Shown piece by piece: positions 30,933 through 40,132 of a stretch of DNA of 64,000 bases. The stretch comes from an uncultured Clostridia bacterium. GTDB taxonomy: Bacteria > Bacillota > Clostridia > Christensenellales > Aristaeellaceae. The notes below the pieces were generated by a model. That model ran no database searches. It saw nothing but the letters and a program-made list of their open reading frames with translations, and had not been told where the DNA came from. The DNA is taken from contig CAKTWP010000005.1 of NCBI GenBank assembly GCA_934630705.1, positions 1-64,000 on the forward strand, given 5' to 3'. Numbering within the stretch: position 1 is the stretch's first letter; every line of letters starts with the position of its first letter. Made by a program: the position numbers and the translations under genes.

Positions 30933-32195
30933 TTGCTGACGCAAGCGCCGAAGGGCACCCGGGATATGCTGCCGCAGGACGCCTATCTGTGGCAGGCCGT
31001 GGAAGCGAAAATGCGCGCGCTGGCCGCGCTGTGGGGATACCGCGAGGTGCGCACTCCCGTGTTTGAGCATACGGAACTGTTCCTGCGGGGCGTGGGCGGC
31101 ACCACGGATATCGTGCAAAAGGAAATGTATACCTTCAAGGATAAGGGCGACCGCTCCATTACCCTCAAGCCCGAGGGCACGTCGGGGGCGGTTCGCGCGT
31201 TCATTGAGGGCAAGCTGGCCAACGAAGCCCTGCCCTGCAAGATGTATTACCTCAACGCGCCCATTTTCCGCTATGAAAAGCCCCAGGCCGGGCGGCTGCG
31301 GGAGCATCATCAGTTCGGCATGGAATGCTTCGGCGGCAAGGAACCCACCGTGGAGGCGGAGCTGATCAACGCCCTGATGACGCTGCTACAGCAGCTGGGA
31401 CTCAAGAATCTGTCTGTGCATATCAATTCCATCGGCTGTCCCCATTGCCGGCCGGTGTATCATCAGCGGCTCAAGGAATATCTGGGCGACCGGATCCATG
31501 ATATGTGCGAAACCTGCCAGGAGCGGTTTGAGAAAAACCCCCTGCGCATTCTGGACTGCAAGGAAGAAAAATGCCATGTGATCGTGAAGGACGCGCCGTC
31601 CATTCTGGACTGCCTGTGCGACGAATGCCGGGAGCATTTTGAAAAGCTGCAGCAGCTGCTGGCGGCGCAGGGCATTCCCTTTGCGGTGGATCCTCATATC
31701 GTCCGCGGCCTGGATTATTACACCAAGACCGTGTTCGAGGTGATCATGCAGTCCGGCCGGGAAGGGCTGGCGCTGTGCGGCGGCGGCCGGTACGATGGCC
31801 TGGTGGAGGAGCTGGGCGGCCCGGCGACTCCTGCGGCAGGCTTTGGCATCGGCATGGAGCGGATTCTGATGGAGCTGAAAAATGCCGGCGCGGAGCCTCA
31901 GGTGCCCACGACCACGGATGTGTACGTGGCCAATCTGGGGGCGGACATGGCCATTCCGGCGTTCACGTTTACCCAGGCGCTGCGCAAGGCCGGCGTGAAG
32001 GCGGACTGCGATCTGGCGGGCCGCTCCCTCAAGGCGCAGTTCAAATACGCCGATAAGATCGGGGCCCGGTTCGTGGCCATTATGGGCGGGGATGAATACG
32101 CCCGGGGCGTGGTGAAGCTGCGGAACATGGAAACCAAGGAAGAACAGGAATTTGCGCTGGCGGACGGGGCGGAGGCCCTTGCCCGCGCCCTGTGA
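30933..32195 (+). CDS. hisS: histidyl-tRNA synthetase
   Basis: The 420-residue enzyme starts at TTG 30933, preceded by AAGGAGGG. It begins LTQAPKGTRDMLPQD and shows class II motif 2 (APIFRYEKPQAGRLREHHQF), the HisRS signature LDYYTKTVFEV and motif 3 (AAGFGIGMERILMEL). A C-terminal anticodon-binding domain follows (about 325-415). It charges tRNA-His. Located immediately behind the histidine T-box. Confidence 0.97.
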   Translation: MLTQAPKGTRDMLPQDAYLWQAVEAKMRALAALWGYREVRTPVFEHTELFLRGVGGTTDIVQKEMYTFKDKGDRSITLKPEGTSGAVRAFIEGKLANEALPCKMYYLNAPIFRYEKPQAGRLREHHQFGMECFGGKEPTVEAELINALMTLLQQLGLKNLSVHINSIGCPHCRPVYHQRLKEYLGDRIHDMCETCQERFEKNPLRILDCKEEKCHVIVKDAPSILDCLCDECREHFEKLQQLLAAQGIPFAVDPHIVRGLDYYTKTVFEVIMQSGREGLALCGGGRYDGLVEELGGPATPAAGFGIGMERILMELKNAGAEPQVPTTTDVYVANLGADMAIPAFTFTQALRKAGVKADCDLAGRSLKAQFKYADKIGARFVAIMGGDEYARGVVKLRNMETKEEQEFALADGAEALARAL

Positions 32196-32251
32196 GGAAA
32201 CGGGAAATAACCTGCAAAAGCGCTTCATAAAATAAAGAGGAGATGCGAACA

Positions 32252-33541
32252 ATGGAAAGGAACCTGATTGCCAAGGTCGCAGTAGGCGAGGTCAATAAAA
32301 TTCAGGGCTTTGTGGAAAATCTGCGCAATAAGCGCACCATGGCTTTCCTGGTGATCCGGGATCATACCGGCCGGATCCAGCTGACCATCGAAAAGGAAAA
32401 GCATCCGGAGCTGGCCGCGCTGGTGGATCAGCTGACGGTGGAATCCGTGATCACGGCTGTGGGCCCGGTGGTGGAAAACAGCTTCGTGAAAATGGGCGGC
32501 ATGGAAATGCTGCCCGAGGAAATGGAGATTCTCTCCGTGGCCGAGCCCCTGCCCATCACCAAGGACGCGGCCATCGATTCCCGGCTGGATTATCGCTGGA
32601 TCGATCTGCGCAGCGACAAAAACCTGCTGATCTTCAAGGCCCAGACCGAGCTGGTGGCCGCCATGCGGCAGTTCCTGCTGAACCGGGGCTTCCTGGAAAT
32701 CCACACCCCCAAGCTCATCGGCGCGGCCAGCGAATCGGGCGCGGACGTGTTTGAGCTGAAGTATTTTGACCGCAAGGCGTATCTGAGCCAGAGCCCCCAG
32801 TTCTATAAGCAGATGGCCATGGCCGCCGGCTTTGATCGGATCTTCGAGGTGGGCCCCGTGTTCCGGGCAGAAAAGTCCTTCACCAATAAGCACGCCACCG
32901 AGTTCACCGGCTTCGACCTGGAAATGAGCTATATCGACTCCTTCCGGGATGTGATGCAGATTGAGGCGGAGCTTTTGCAGGATGCGCTTAAGCATGTGAA
33001 GGAAAAGTACGGCGAGCAGATCAAGGAGCTTTACGGCCTGGAGACCGTGGTGCCCACCCTGCCCTTCCCGGAAATGAAGCTGCAGGATGTGTATAAGGAG
33101 CTGGAGGAGCGCTACGGCTATACCGTGGATGATTCCGAAAAGAACGATCTGACCACTGAGGCCGAGCATCTGTGCGCCAAGCTGAGCATGGACAAGTTCG
33201 GCCATGAGTTCCTGTTTGTGACGGATTACGGCCCCGAAAAGCGCGCCTTCTATCATATGCGGGATGAGCATGGCATGCCGCTGGGCTACGACCTGATCTG
33301 GCGCGGCACGGAAATCACCACCGGCGCCCAGCGCGAGCATCGCTATCCCCAGCTGCGGGCGCAGGCTGATGAAAAGGGTCTGGGCGAGGACGTGAAGTTC
33401 TACATGGACTTCTTCCGCTACGGCTGCCCGCCTCACGGCGGCTTTGGCCTGGGCGTGGACCGGCTGACCATGCTGCTGCTGGGCCTGAGCATCAAGGACG
33501 TGATGTTCCTGTTCCGCGGCCCCAACCGCATCACGCCGTAA
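32252..33541 (+). CDS. aspS: aspartyl-tRNA synthetase, archaeal-type (probably non-discriminating)
   Basis: The 429-residue enzyme starts at ATG 32252, nine bases after AAGAGGAG. It has an OB-fold anticodon domain (about 1-105) and a class II core with RAEKSFTNKHATEFTGFDLE (motif 2) and GFGLGVDRLTMLLLG (motif 3). The length is that of the archaeal/eukaryotic form; the usual bacterial AspRS is about 590 residues with a GAD insert. This form in Clostridia often also makes Asp-tRNA-Asn for GatCAB conversion, but that cannot be confirmed because GatCAB and AsnRS lie outside the window. It is co-transcribed with hisS (56-base gap). Confidence 0.92.
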   Translation: MERNLIAKVAVGEVNKIQGFVENLRNKRTMAFLVIRDHTGRIQLTIEKEKHPELAALVDQLTVESVITAVGPVVENSFVKMGGMEMLPEEMEILSVAEPLPITKDAAIDSRLDYRWIDLRSDKNLLIFKAQTELVAAMRQFLLNRGFLEIHTPKLIGAASESGADVFELKYFDRKAYLSQSPQFYKQMAMAAGFDRIFEVGPVFRAEKSFTNKHATEFTGFDLEMSYIDSFRDVMQIEAELLQDALKHVKEKYGEQIKELYGLETVVPTLPFPEMKLQDVYKELEERYGYTVDDSEKNDLTTEAEHLCAKLSMDKFGHEFLFVTDYGPEKRAFYHMRDEHGMPLGYDLIWRGTEITTGAQREHRYPQLRAQADEKGLGEDVKFYMDFFRYGCPPHGGFGLGVDRLTMLLLGLSIKDVMFLFRGPNRITP

Positions 33542-33664
33542 AAAAATTTCCGGGGCGGGCCGGGCGCGCCCGCTCCGGCTTTCCCGGCGCGGCGGAAGCC
33601 TCTCGCAGGCAGAAGCGGCGGTTGGCTGCCATGGGGCTGCCTTTTTTCAGCCCAGATGGCGCTG

Positions 33665-33693
33665 TTGCCAAATCGCCGAGAATCTGCTATACT
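33665..33693 (+). promoter_or_regulatory. promoter of the Asp23-AmaP-nusB operon
   Basis: TTGCCA, 17 bases, TATACT, about 30 bases before the Asp23 start. The first gene has AAGGAGG in the right place. Confidence 0.7.
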
Positions 33694-33722
33694 TATCTAT
33701 ATCTGTAAGGAGGTGCATTTGC

Positions 33723-34424
33723 ATGCCGCAGAAGAAGGACAATCTCCCCGTCAAGGTTGACGTGGATTTGCAAAACGGCGGAACCATTACTTATGCGAAT
33801 GAAGTAATCGCTACCATCGCGGGCGTGGCCGCCAATGAAATTGACGGCATCGCCGGCATGTGCGTCAGCGGCGGCTTTGGGGAGATCCTGGGCCGCAATC
33901 GGAACATGACCAAGGGCGTGAAGGTGGAAGTGGGCAGCCAGGAAGCCGCGGTGGATCTGTATATCATCGTGGAATACGGCAAGCCCATCCAGAAGGTGGC
34001 CGGGGAGGTGCAGGAAAACGTGCGCAAATCTCTGGAAAGCCTGACGGGGCTGCATGTGGTACGGGTGGATGTGCATGTGCAGGGCGTGAGCTTTGAAAAG
34101 GAAAAGAAGGCCGCCCTGACCAGCATTGAAGCCGCCAACCGGCCCAGCCTGTCCGAAGCGCCGGTGCAGCCGGCGGACGTGCCCGCCGACCGGAAGGAGA
34201 CTTCCGAAGCTCCCGCGGCAGAGGAAAACGCCCAGGAAGAAACGCCTGAGGAGCAGATGGAAGAAACGCCTGCCGCCGATGAAGCGGTGATGACGGAATC
34301 CGCCGAGGAAGAAACCCTTGCGGATGAGGATGTGCTGGCTGAGGAAGCGGCGCTGGATGAAGCGCCGCAGGCCCAAGCGGATTGCCCGGACGCTGAGGAA
34401 GCGCCTGGCCGGAAGCGGTGCTGA
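33723..34424 (+). CDS. Asp23/Gls24 family envelope stress protein
   Basis: The 233-residue protein has the Asp23 domain in residues 1-130: ITYANEVIATIAGVAANEIDG, VEVGSQEAAVDLYIIVEYG and QENVRKSLESLTGLHVVRVD. The last 100 residues are Glu-, Ala- and Pro-rich (EETPEEQMEETPAADEA), an acidic and probably disordered tail that is not usual in shorter family members. Asp23 proteins are tethered at the membrane by AmaP, which is encoded next. The start codon is not spaced far from AAGGAGG. It is the first gene of a run that continues to nusB and beyond. Confidence 0.93.
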   Translation: MPQKKDNLPVKVDVDLQNGGTITYANEVIATIAGVAANEIDGIAGMCVSGGFGEILGRNRNMTKGVKVEVGSQEAAVDLYIIVEYGKPIQKVAGEVQENVRKSLESLTGLHVVRVDVHVQGVSFEKEKKAALTSIEAANRPSLSEAPVQPADVPADRKETSEAPAAEENAQEETPEEQMEETPAADEAVMTESAEEETLADEDVLAEEAALDEAPQAQADCPDAEEAPGRKRC

Positions 34425-34449
34425 TCGCCCTGAAAAGGAGGGCATGGCC

Positions 34450-35271
34450 ATGAAAATTCGGTTTTGGGATCGGCTGGTTCTGTTCTTTGGCGGGCTGCTG
34501 ACTATCCTTTCCGGCGCGGCGCTGGTGCTGTTTTCGCTGCCGGTGCTGGCGCTGGCGGGGGAACAGCTCACATCCTGGATGCGGATCGCCGCCTGCGCCG
34601 CGGGCGCGCTGGAGATCCTGCTGGGTGTGTTTCTGCTCGCCTTCCCCCGGCGCTATCGCAGGGGACGGCATGATTTCGTGGTGCAGCAGACCGAGAACGG
34701 CGAGCTGCGCATCGCCATTCAGGCCATTGAAAGCCTGGTGCAGAAGTGCATTGACATGCATGAGGAAATCCATGTGGTTTCCATGCACATCCGCAATAAG
34801 CGGGAGGGCGTGGTGATCGATTTGCGGATTTCGCTGGCCAATAATATCTCCATCCCGCTGGCGGTGGCGTCGCTGCAAAAGCAGATCAAGCAGTATCTGG
34901 TGGCTTCCTCCGGCATTGAGGTGCAGGAGGTGCGGGTGTCCGTAGAAACGGCGCAGGATGCGGCGGGCAGCTCGCCTTATCTGGTGCACGCGGAGGAAAA
35001 TGGCGAAAAGCAGCCGGAGCAGAAAGAAACAAGGGAAGCAAAGCTGCCCCTGCATCGGCGGATCTTCGGCCGGGATGTGCATCCCGCCACCGAGCCGCCC
35101 GCCCCTGCCGCGCAGGAAGCCCCGGAAACGGAAACAGAGGAAGCTGCATCTGCAGCGGAGGAAACGCCTGCACAGGAGCAGGTTTCCGAAAGCAGCGAGG
35201 ACGCGATGGAAGACATCGTTCAGGACGCGGAAACAGAAGAAAGCCTGAAGGAGGACGCCGACGATGAATGA
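34450..35271 (+). CDS. amaP: alkaline shock response membrane anchor protein AmaP
   Basis: The 273-residue protein starts at ATG 34450, eight bases behind AAAAGGAGGG. Two N-terminal membrane helices (LVLFFGGLLTILSGAALVLF and IAACAAGALEILLGVFLLAF) are followed by an Asp23-like domain (about 75-165: ENGELRIAIQAIESLVQKC, EEIHVVSMHIRNKREGVVID) and a Glu-rich C-terminal tail. It anchors the preceding Asp23 protein at the membrane. The stop overlaps the next gene by 8 bases. Confidence 0.88.
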   Translation: MKIRFWDRLVLFFGGLLTILSGAALVLFSLPVLALAGEQLTSWMRIAACAAGALEILLGVFLLAFPRRYRRGRHDFVVQQTENGELRIAIQAIESLVQKCIDMHEEIHVVSMHIRNKREGVVIDLRISLANNISIPLAVASLQKQIKQYLVASSGIEVQEVRVSVETAQDAAGSSPYLVHAEENGEKQPEQKETREAKLPLHRRIFGRDVHPATEPPAPAAQEAPETETEEAASAAEETPAQEQVSESSEDAMEDIVQDAETEESLKEDADDE

Positions 35272-35593
35272 TAAATGGAAAAGCTTTACCAAGAACATGT
35301 TCAAGATCGGCACGCCGGAATGCGCGCTGTTCTTCGGCGCTTCGGCCATGGTTCTGGCGCTGCTGTTTCTGACGGTGGGTTTTTGGGAAACCGTGCTGAT
35401 TGCGGCGCTGGTTTGCGTGGGCGCGTTTATCGGCGGGGTGAAGGATAAAAAGGAATGGGTTCGCAAGACGGTGAACCGCCTGTTTCCCCCGCGCAAGAAC
35501 ATGCTTTACCGGGAAGAACGCCCCACCAAGCCGGCGGAAAAAGCTGCGCAGGAAATGCACGACGCGCAGCATCAGGAGCATCCTGAAGAATAA
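35264..35593 (+). CDS. DUF2273 family small membrane protein
   Basis: The 109-residue protein has two membrane segments (ALFFGASAMVLALLFLTVGF and VLIAALVCVGAFIGGVKD) and a conserved G-x-x-x-D-K-K motif (IGGVKDKKEW) after the second. DUF2273 genes are nearly always next to Asp23 and AmaP, as here. The C-terminal tail is charged. Probable partner in the membrane-bound Asp23 complex; exact role unknown. Confidence 0.88.
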   Translation: MNDKWKSFTKNMFKIGTPECALFFGASAMVLALLFLTVGFWETVLIAALVCVGAFIGGVKDKKEWVRKTVNRLFPPRKNMLYREERPTKPAEKAAQEMHDAQHQEHPEE

Positions 35594-35617
35594 AACAGAC
35601 AAAAGAGGGAGAAACCC

Positions 35618-36034
35618 ATGGCGCGAAAATCAGCGCGGGCTGCGGCCGTGCAGATGGTGTTTGAAAATATGCTGGGCGGCGACGGCGGCGAGGATACGCT
35701 GCGCGGGCTCATTGAGTTTACCCCCGAGGGGGAAGACCAGGACTTTATCGACGGCATTCTTGCCGGGGTGGAAGCCCATGGAGAAGAACTGGATCAGGCC
35801 ATTGAAAAGAACCTGAAGGGCTGGACGCTGGATCGTATTTCCAAGGTGGATCAGGCGGTGCTGCGGGTGGCTATTTATGAAATGTGCTTTGACGGCACCA
35901 CCCCGGATCCTGTGGTGATCAACGAAGCCGTGGCGCTGGCCCAGCGGTTTGATACTCCCCAGGCGGGGAAATTTGTCAATGGCGTTTTGTCCGCCGTGCT
36001 GGCGGAAAAGAATGCTCAGGGGGCCATGGCGTAA
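35618..36034 (+). CDS. nusB: transcription antitermination factor NusB
   Basis: The 138-residue protein matches NusB in length and fold: MARKSARAAAVQMVFENML, then LKGWTLDRISKVDQAVLRVA, AIYEMCFD and VVINEAVALAQRFDTPQAGKFVNGVL. It binds the boxA of rRNA operons with NusE to prevent early termination. GAGGGAG precedes the ATG. Its stop overlaps the next start (TAATG). Confidence 0.95.
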   Translation: MARKSARAAAVQMVFENMLGGDGGEDTLRGLIEFTPEGEDQDFIDGILAGVEAHGEELDQAIEKNLKGWTLDRISKVDQAVLRVAIYEMCFDGTTPDPVVINEAVALAQRFDTPQAGKFVNGVLSAVLAEKNAQGAMA

Positions 36035-36987
36035 TGCTGGCCCTGGGGTTGGATACCAGCTGCTACACCACCTCCGCGGCGCTCTGCTCTCCGGGAGCGG
36101 AGCCTCGGCAGGCCCGGCGGCTGTTGCCTGTTCCTGCGGGAGAACGCGGCCTTCGCCAGAGCGAGGCCGTGTTTGCGCATGTACGGCAGCTTTCGGAAAT
36201 GGTGGAATCGGTCATGAAAGATGCCGATGAGCCTATTTCCTGCGTGTGCGCGTCCATCGCGCCCCGAGCGGATGCGGATTCCTATATGCCCGTTTTTCAG
36301 GTGGGCGAAACGGTGGGCCGCGCGGTGGCGGCGGCGCTGCATGTGCCGTTTTATCAGACCAGCCATCAGCAGGGCCATGTGCGGGCGGCGCGCTTTGGCA
36401 CGGCTTTGACGGCGGACCGGTTCATCGCCCTCCATCTTTCCGGCGGCACCACGGACGTGCTGCTGGCGGAAGGGGACGGGCTGACGGCGCTGGGCACGTC
36501 GGTGGACCTGCATGCAGGACAACTGGTGGATCGGATCGGCGTGGCGCTGGGGCTGCCGTTCCCGGCGGGGCCGTATCTGGAAGCGCTGGCGCGGCAGGGG
36601 GAAAGCAAAAATGCCGTGCCGGTAAGCATGGAAAAATCGGGGCTTCGCTGCCATTTATCCGGTGCGGAAGCCCAGCTGATGCGGATGATCGCCGCCGGGG
36701 AAACGAAGGAAAACGTGGCTGCGGAGGTATACAGCGTTCTGTGCCGCACGGTGCTGCGGCTGCTTTCCGGGGCCCGGGATGAAACCGGCGTATCAGATAT
36801 GCTGCTGGCGGGGGGCGTGGCCTCCTCGGCACTGCTGCGGGAAATGCTGCTGCAGCGGAACCGGCAGCGCCGCCTGGGATTGCAATTACACTTTGGCCGG
36901 CCGGAATTTTCGGGGGATAACGCCGTGGGCGTGGCCCTGATCGGCCTGGAAAAATACCAGCGAGGGGAGGCGGGCGTATGCCGGTAA
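36034..36987 (+). CDS. TsaD/Kae1-like paralogue (M22-like, ASKHA fold)
   Basis: The 317-residue protein begins LALGLDTSCYTTSAALC and carries TSHQQGHVRAARF, whose H-x3-H matches the metal motif of TsaD, then LHLSGGTTDVLL and C-terminal MLLAGGVASS. It differs from the true TsaD in length and in several segments, and a second, canonical tsaD is expected elsewhere. In many Clostridia this paralogue sits between nusB and folD/xseA. Its function is not known; tRNA modification or peptidase activity should not be assumed. It overlaps folD by 10 bases. Confidence 0.8.
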   Translation: MLALGLDTSCYTTSAALCSPGAEPRQARRLLPVPAGERGLRQSEAVFAHVRQLSEMVESVMKDADEPISCVCASIAPRADADSYMPVFQVGETVGRAVAAALHVPFYQTSHQQGHVRAARFGTALTADRFIALHLSGGTTDVLLAEGDGLTALGTSVDLHAGQLVDRIGVALGLPFPAGPYLEALARQGESKNAVPVSMEKSGLRCHLSGAEAQLMRMIAAGETKENVAAEVYSVLCRTVLRLLSGARDETGVSDMLLAGGVASSALLREMLLQRNRQRRLGLQLHFGRPEFSGDNAVGVALIGLEKYQRGEAGVCR

Positions 36988-37823
36988 TCATGGATGGCAA
37001 GGCGCTGGCGGCGCAGCTGATGGCTTCGCTGCAGGATCGGGTGGCCGCGCTGAAGGCCAGGGGCGTGCAGCCCGGCCTGGCGGTGGTGTTGGTGGGGGAG
37101 GACCCGGCCAGCCAGATTTACGTGCGTAATAAGGAGCGGGCATGCCAGGAGCTTTCGCTGCACAGCGAAACCATCCGTCTGTCTGCGGATACCACCCAGG
37201 CGGCGCTGGAAGCCCAGATCGACCGGCTGAACGCCGATCACCGGATTCATGGCATTCTGGTGCAGCTGCCCCTGCCCGCCGGGCTGGATGAGGAGGCCGC
37301 GCTGGCTCGGATCCTGCCGGAAAAGGATGTGGACGGCTTCCATGCCGTGAATGCGGGCAAGCTCATGACCGGGGCGGATGGGGTGATTCCCTGCACGCCC
37401 AAGGGGATTCTCTATATGCTCAAAGCGTCCGGGGTGCCGCTGGCCGGGAAGGAAGCGGTGGTGATCGGCCGGAGCAATATCGTGGGCAAGCCGGTTGCCA
37501 TGCTGCTGCTGCGGGAGAACTGCACCGTCACCATCTGCCATTCCCGCACGGAAAACCTGCCCGCAGTCACCCGCCGGGGGGATATTCTGATCGCGGCGGT
37601 GGGCAAGGCCGGGTTTGTTACGGCGGATATGGTCAAGCCCGGCGCGGCGGTGGTCGATGTGGGGATTAACCGGGTGGATGGCAAGGTGGTGGGCGATGTG
37701 GATTTCGCCGCCGTATCCCAGGTGGCCGGATGGATTTCGCCGGTGCCCGGAGGCGTTGGCAAAATGACCATCGGCATGCTGATGGAAAACACCATTGCCG
37801 CCGCCGAAAAGAGAGGATCCTAA
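36978..37823 (+). CDS. folD: bifunctional methylenetetrahydrofolate dehydrogenase/cyclohydrolase
   Basis: The 281-residue enzyme has the FolD signatures QIYVRNKERACQELSL (catalytic lysine), HGILVQLPLP and PEKDVDGFHAVNAGKL, and the NADP-binding GRSNIVGKPVAMLLL. It converts methylene-THF to formyl-THF for purine and formyl-Met synthesis. Its coding end lies just before xseA. The ATG at 36978 follows a GGGAGG site. Confidence 0.97.
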   Translation: MPVIMDGKALAAQLMASLQDRVAALKARGVQPGLAVVLVGEDPASQIYVRNKERACQELSLHSETIRLSADTTQAALEAQIDRLNADHRIHGILVQLPLPAGLDEEAALARILPEKDVDGFHAVNAGKLMTGADGVIPCTPKGILYMLKASGVPLAGKEAVVIGRSNIVGKPVAMLLLRENCTVTICHSRTENLPAVTRRGDILIAAVGKAGFVTADMVKPGAAVVDVGINRVDGKVVGDVDFAAVSQVAGWISPVPGGVGKMTIGMLMENTIAAAEKRGS

Positions 37824-37824
37824 A

Positions 37825-39048
37825 ATGGCCTGGACGCTGACGGTTTCCGAGCTGAACGACTATGTGCGCCGGGCGCTGGCCAGCGATCCCTCCCTGCGGT
37901 TTCTGTCTTTGCGGGGGGAGATCAGCGATTTCAAGCGCTATGCCTCGGGCCATTGGTATTTCACCCTCAAGGATGAGCAAAGCCGCATTCAGTGCGTCTG
38001 CTACCGGCAAAATGCCATGCGGGTGCCTTTTGTGCCCGAGGGCGGCATGAAGGTGGTGGTCACCGGGGCGGTGGGGCTATATACGGTGTCAGGCAGCTAT
38101 CAGTTCTATGTGGACACCATCACCCAGGACGGCGTGGGCGAGCTGTATCTGAAATATGAGGCGCTGAAGGCCAAGCTGCTCAAGGAAGGGCTTTTCGATG
38201 TGAGCCGCAAGCGCCAGCTGCCCCTGCTGCCCAGAGCCATTGGGGTGGTCACATCCCGGTCCGGCGCGGTGATTCACGATATTGCCACAGTGACCCGCCG
38301 GCGCTATCCGGGGATGCAGCTGATTCTGCGGCCCGCGCAGGTGCAGGGCGAGGGCGCGGCGGAAGATATTGCGCAGGGCATTGCCCAGATCTCCGCGCTG
38401 CCCCAGGTGGATGTGATTATCGTGGGCCGGGGCGGCGGCTCCATGGAGGATCTGTGGGCGTTTAACGAGGAAATCGTGGTGCGGGCCATTGCGGCCTGCC
38501 CGGTGCCGGTGGTGTCCGCGGTGGGCCACGAGGTGGATGTGACACTGTCCGATCTGGCGGCGGATCTGCGGGCGGCCACGCCCTCTGCCGCGGCGGAGGT
38601 GTGCGTGCCCGAATTGACGGCGCTGCTGGCCACGATCCAGAAGTATCGCGCCGCGCTGGAACGGGCGGGACAAAACGCGCTCCTGAGCCGGAAAAGTCAG
38701 CTGGCGCTGTATGAAAAGCGATTGGCGGCGCGGCATCCGGCGGCGCTGCTGCGCCTGGCGCAGGGGCGAAACGCAGTGGCAAGGCAGCGGCTGCAGGCCC
38801 TGTGCGAGCGGCAGCTGGCGCTGAAAAAGGCGCGGCTGACGCTGCTGGGCGATAAGCTGGCTGCGCTGGGCCCCCGTCAGGCGCTGAGCCGGGGCTATGC
38901 GGTGGTGCTGGCGGGGAACGCGCCGGTGATCAGCGTGGATCAGGCAAAAGAAGAAATGACGCTGCTGATGCAGGACGGCCGGGTGCAGGTGCGCACGATG
39001 GACGTCCGGAAGGAGGATCCCTTTGGCGAAGAAACAGCCGTCCTTTGA
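37825..39048 (+). CDS. xseA: exodeoxyribonuclease VII large subunit
   Basis: The 407-residue protein starts at ATG 37825 behind GAGAGGATCC. The N-terminal OB-fold (SLRGEISDFKRYASGHWYFTLKD) and the catalytic region (GVVTSRSGAVIHDI, VIIVGRGGGSMEDLWAFNEE and SAVGHEVDVTLSDLAADL) match XseA; a coiled coil runs to about 360. With XseB it degrades single-stranded DNA. It overlaps xseB by 26 bases. Confidence 0.96.
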   Translation: MAWTLTVSELNDYVRRALASDPSLRFLSLRGEISDFKRYASGHWYFTLKDEQSRIQCVCYRQNAMRVPFVPEGGMKVVVTGAVGLYTVSGSYQFYVDTITQDGVGELYLKYEALKAKLLKEGLFDVSRKRQLPLLPRAIGVVTSRSGAVIHDIATVTRRRYPGMQLILRPAQVQGEGAAEDIAQGIAQISALPQVDVIIVGRGGGSMEDLWAFNEEIVVRAIAACPVPVVSAVGHEVDVTLSDLAADLRAATPSAAAEVCVPELTALLATIQKYRAALERAGQNALLSRKSQLALYEKRLAARHPAALLRLAQGRNAVARQRLQALCERQLALKKARLTLLGDKLAALGPRQALSRGYAVVLAGNAPVISVDQAKEEMTLLMQDGRVQVRTMDVRKEDPFGEETAVL

Positions 39049-39241
39049 AGAAAAACTGCTGGAGCTGGAAGCGCTGGTGCGCAAGATGGAGGAGGGCTCC
39101 ATGCCACTGGCGGAAACGCTTTCCGCCTATGAAGCGGGGATGCAGCTTTCCAAGGCGCTGACCGAGGAATTATCCGCCGCCGAAAAGCGGATGCTGGAAT
39201 TGTCCGGCGGCCAGACGGTTCCCATGGAGGATGCGCCATGA
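39023..39241 (+). CDS. xseB: exodeoxyribonuclease VII small subunit
   Basis: The 72-residue protein starts at TTG 39023, eight bases after AAGGAGGA, inside the end of xseA. SFEEKLLELEALVRKMEEGS and LSAYEAGMQLSKALTEELSAAE are the conserved XseB helices. It regulates and stabilises the large subunit. Its stop overlaps the ispA start (ATGA). Confidence 0.95.
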   Translation: MAKKQPSFEEKLLELEALVRKMEEGSMPLAETLSAYEAGMQLSKALTEELSAAEKRMLELSGGQTVPMEDAP

Positions 39242-40104
39242 GCTATGCGGAAACCCTGCGGGCATATCAGGCCCAGGTAAACGGCGCGCTGGAAGCGCTG
39301 CCCATGGCCGGCGCGCCGGATATTCTGCGTCAGGCCATGCGATACAGCCTGCTGGCCGGGGGCAAGCGGCTGCGGGGCGTGCTGGCGCTGGCGGCCTGCC
39401 AGATGGCCGGAGGCAAGGCATCGGATGCGCTGCCCTTTGCCTGTGCGCTGGAAATGATCCACGCCTATTCCCTGATTCATGATGATCTGCCCGCGATGGA
39501 CAACGACACCCTGCGCCGGGGCAAACCCACCAATCACGTGGTCTACGGCGAGGCCATGGCCATTCTGGCGGGAGATGGGCTGCTGACCTACGCCTTCGAG
39601 CTGATGGCGGCCCAGACCCATCCGGCGGCCTTTGCGGCGCTGGGGGAGATCGCCCGGGCGGCGGGCATTGGCGGCATGCTCCGGGGCCAGACCCTGGATG
39701 TGACGCTGGAAGGCACCCGGCCCATCCGGGAGCAGGTAGAGCAGATTCATCTTGGCAAAACGGCGGCGATGATCACCGCGCCGGTGACGGCAGGGCTGCT
39801 GCTGGCCGGGGCATCCCCGGATCAGATCGCGGCCGGCCGGGCATACGGCAAGCATCTGGGCGTGGCGTTCCAGATCGTGGATGATCTGCTGGATCTGGAG
39901 GGCGACCCGGCGGTGCTGGGCAAGTCCATTGGCAAGGATCAGGCGGAGGGCAAGCTTACCTGGCCTGCCTGCGTGGGCGCGGCTCAGGCCCGAATGGATG
40001 CAGAAACGCATCTGCGCCAGGCGGCGGAAGCCCTTGCCTGCTTTGGGGAGCAGGGCGCGTTTCTGCGGCAGCTGGCGCTGGAAAATCTCCATCGCGCCCA
40101 ATAA
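39238..40104 (+). CDS. ispA: polyprenyl diphosphate synthase (farnesyl/geranyl type)
   Basis: The 288-residue enzyme has both aspartate-rich motifs: the first DDLPAMDND (about 80-88) and the second DDLLDLEGD (about 213-221), with the GGKRLRGVLALAAC and KTAAMITAPV segments of IspA. It condenses isopentenyl and allylic diphosphates. Chain length is probably C15 because a small alanine precedes the first motif (IHDDLPAMD). It is coupled to xseB by a 4-base overlap. Confidence 0.94.
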   Translation: MSYAETLRAYQAQVNGALEALPMAGAPDILRQAMRYSLLAGGKRLRGVLALAACQMAGGKASDALPFACALEMIHAYSLIHDDLPAMDNDTLRRGKPTNHVVYGEAMAILAGDGLLTYAFELMAAQTHPAAFAALGEIARAAGIGGMLRGQTLDVTLEGTRPIREQVEQIHLGKTAAMITAPVTAGLLLAGASPDQIAAGRAYGKHLGVAFQIVDDLLDLEGDPAVLGKSIGKDQAEGKLTWPACVGAAQARMDAETHLRQAAEALACFGEQGAFLRQLALENLHRAQ

Positions 40105-40132
40105 TCATTGAAAAAAGGAAAGCGAATCGGCA

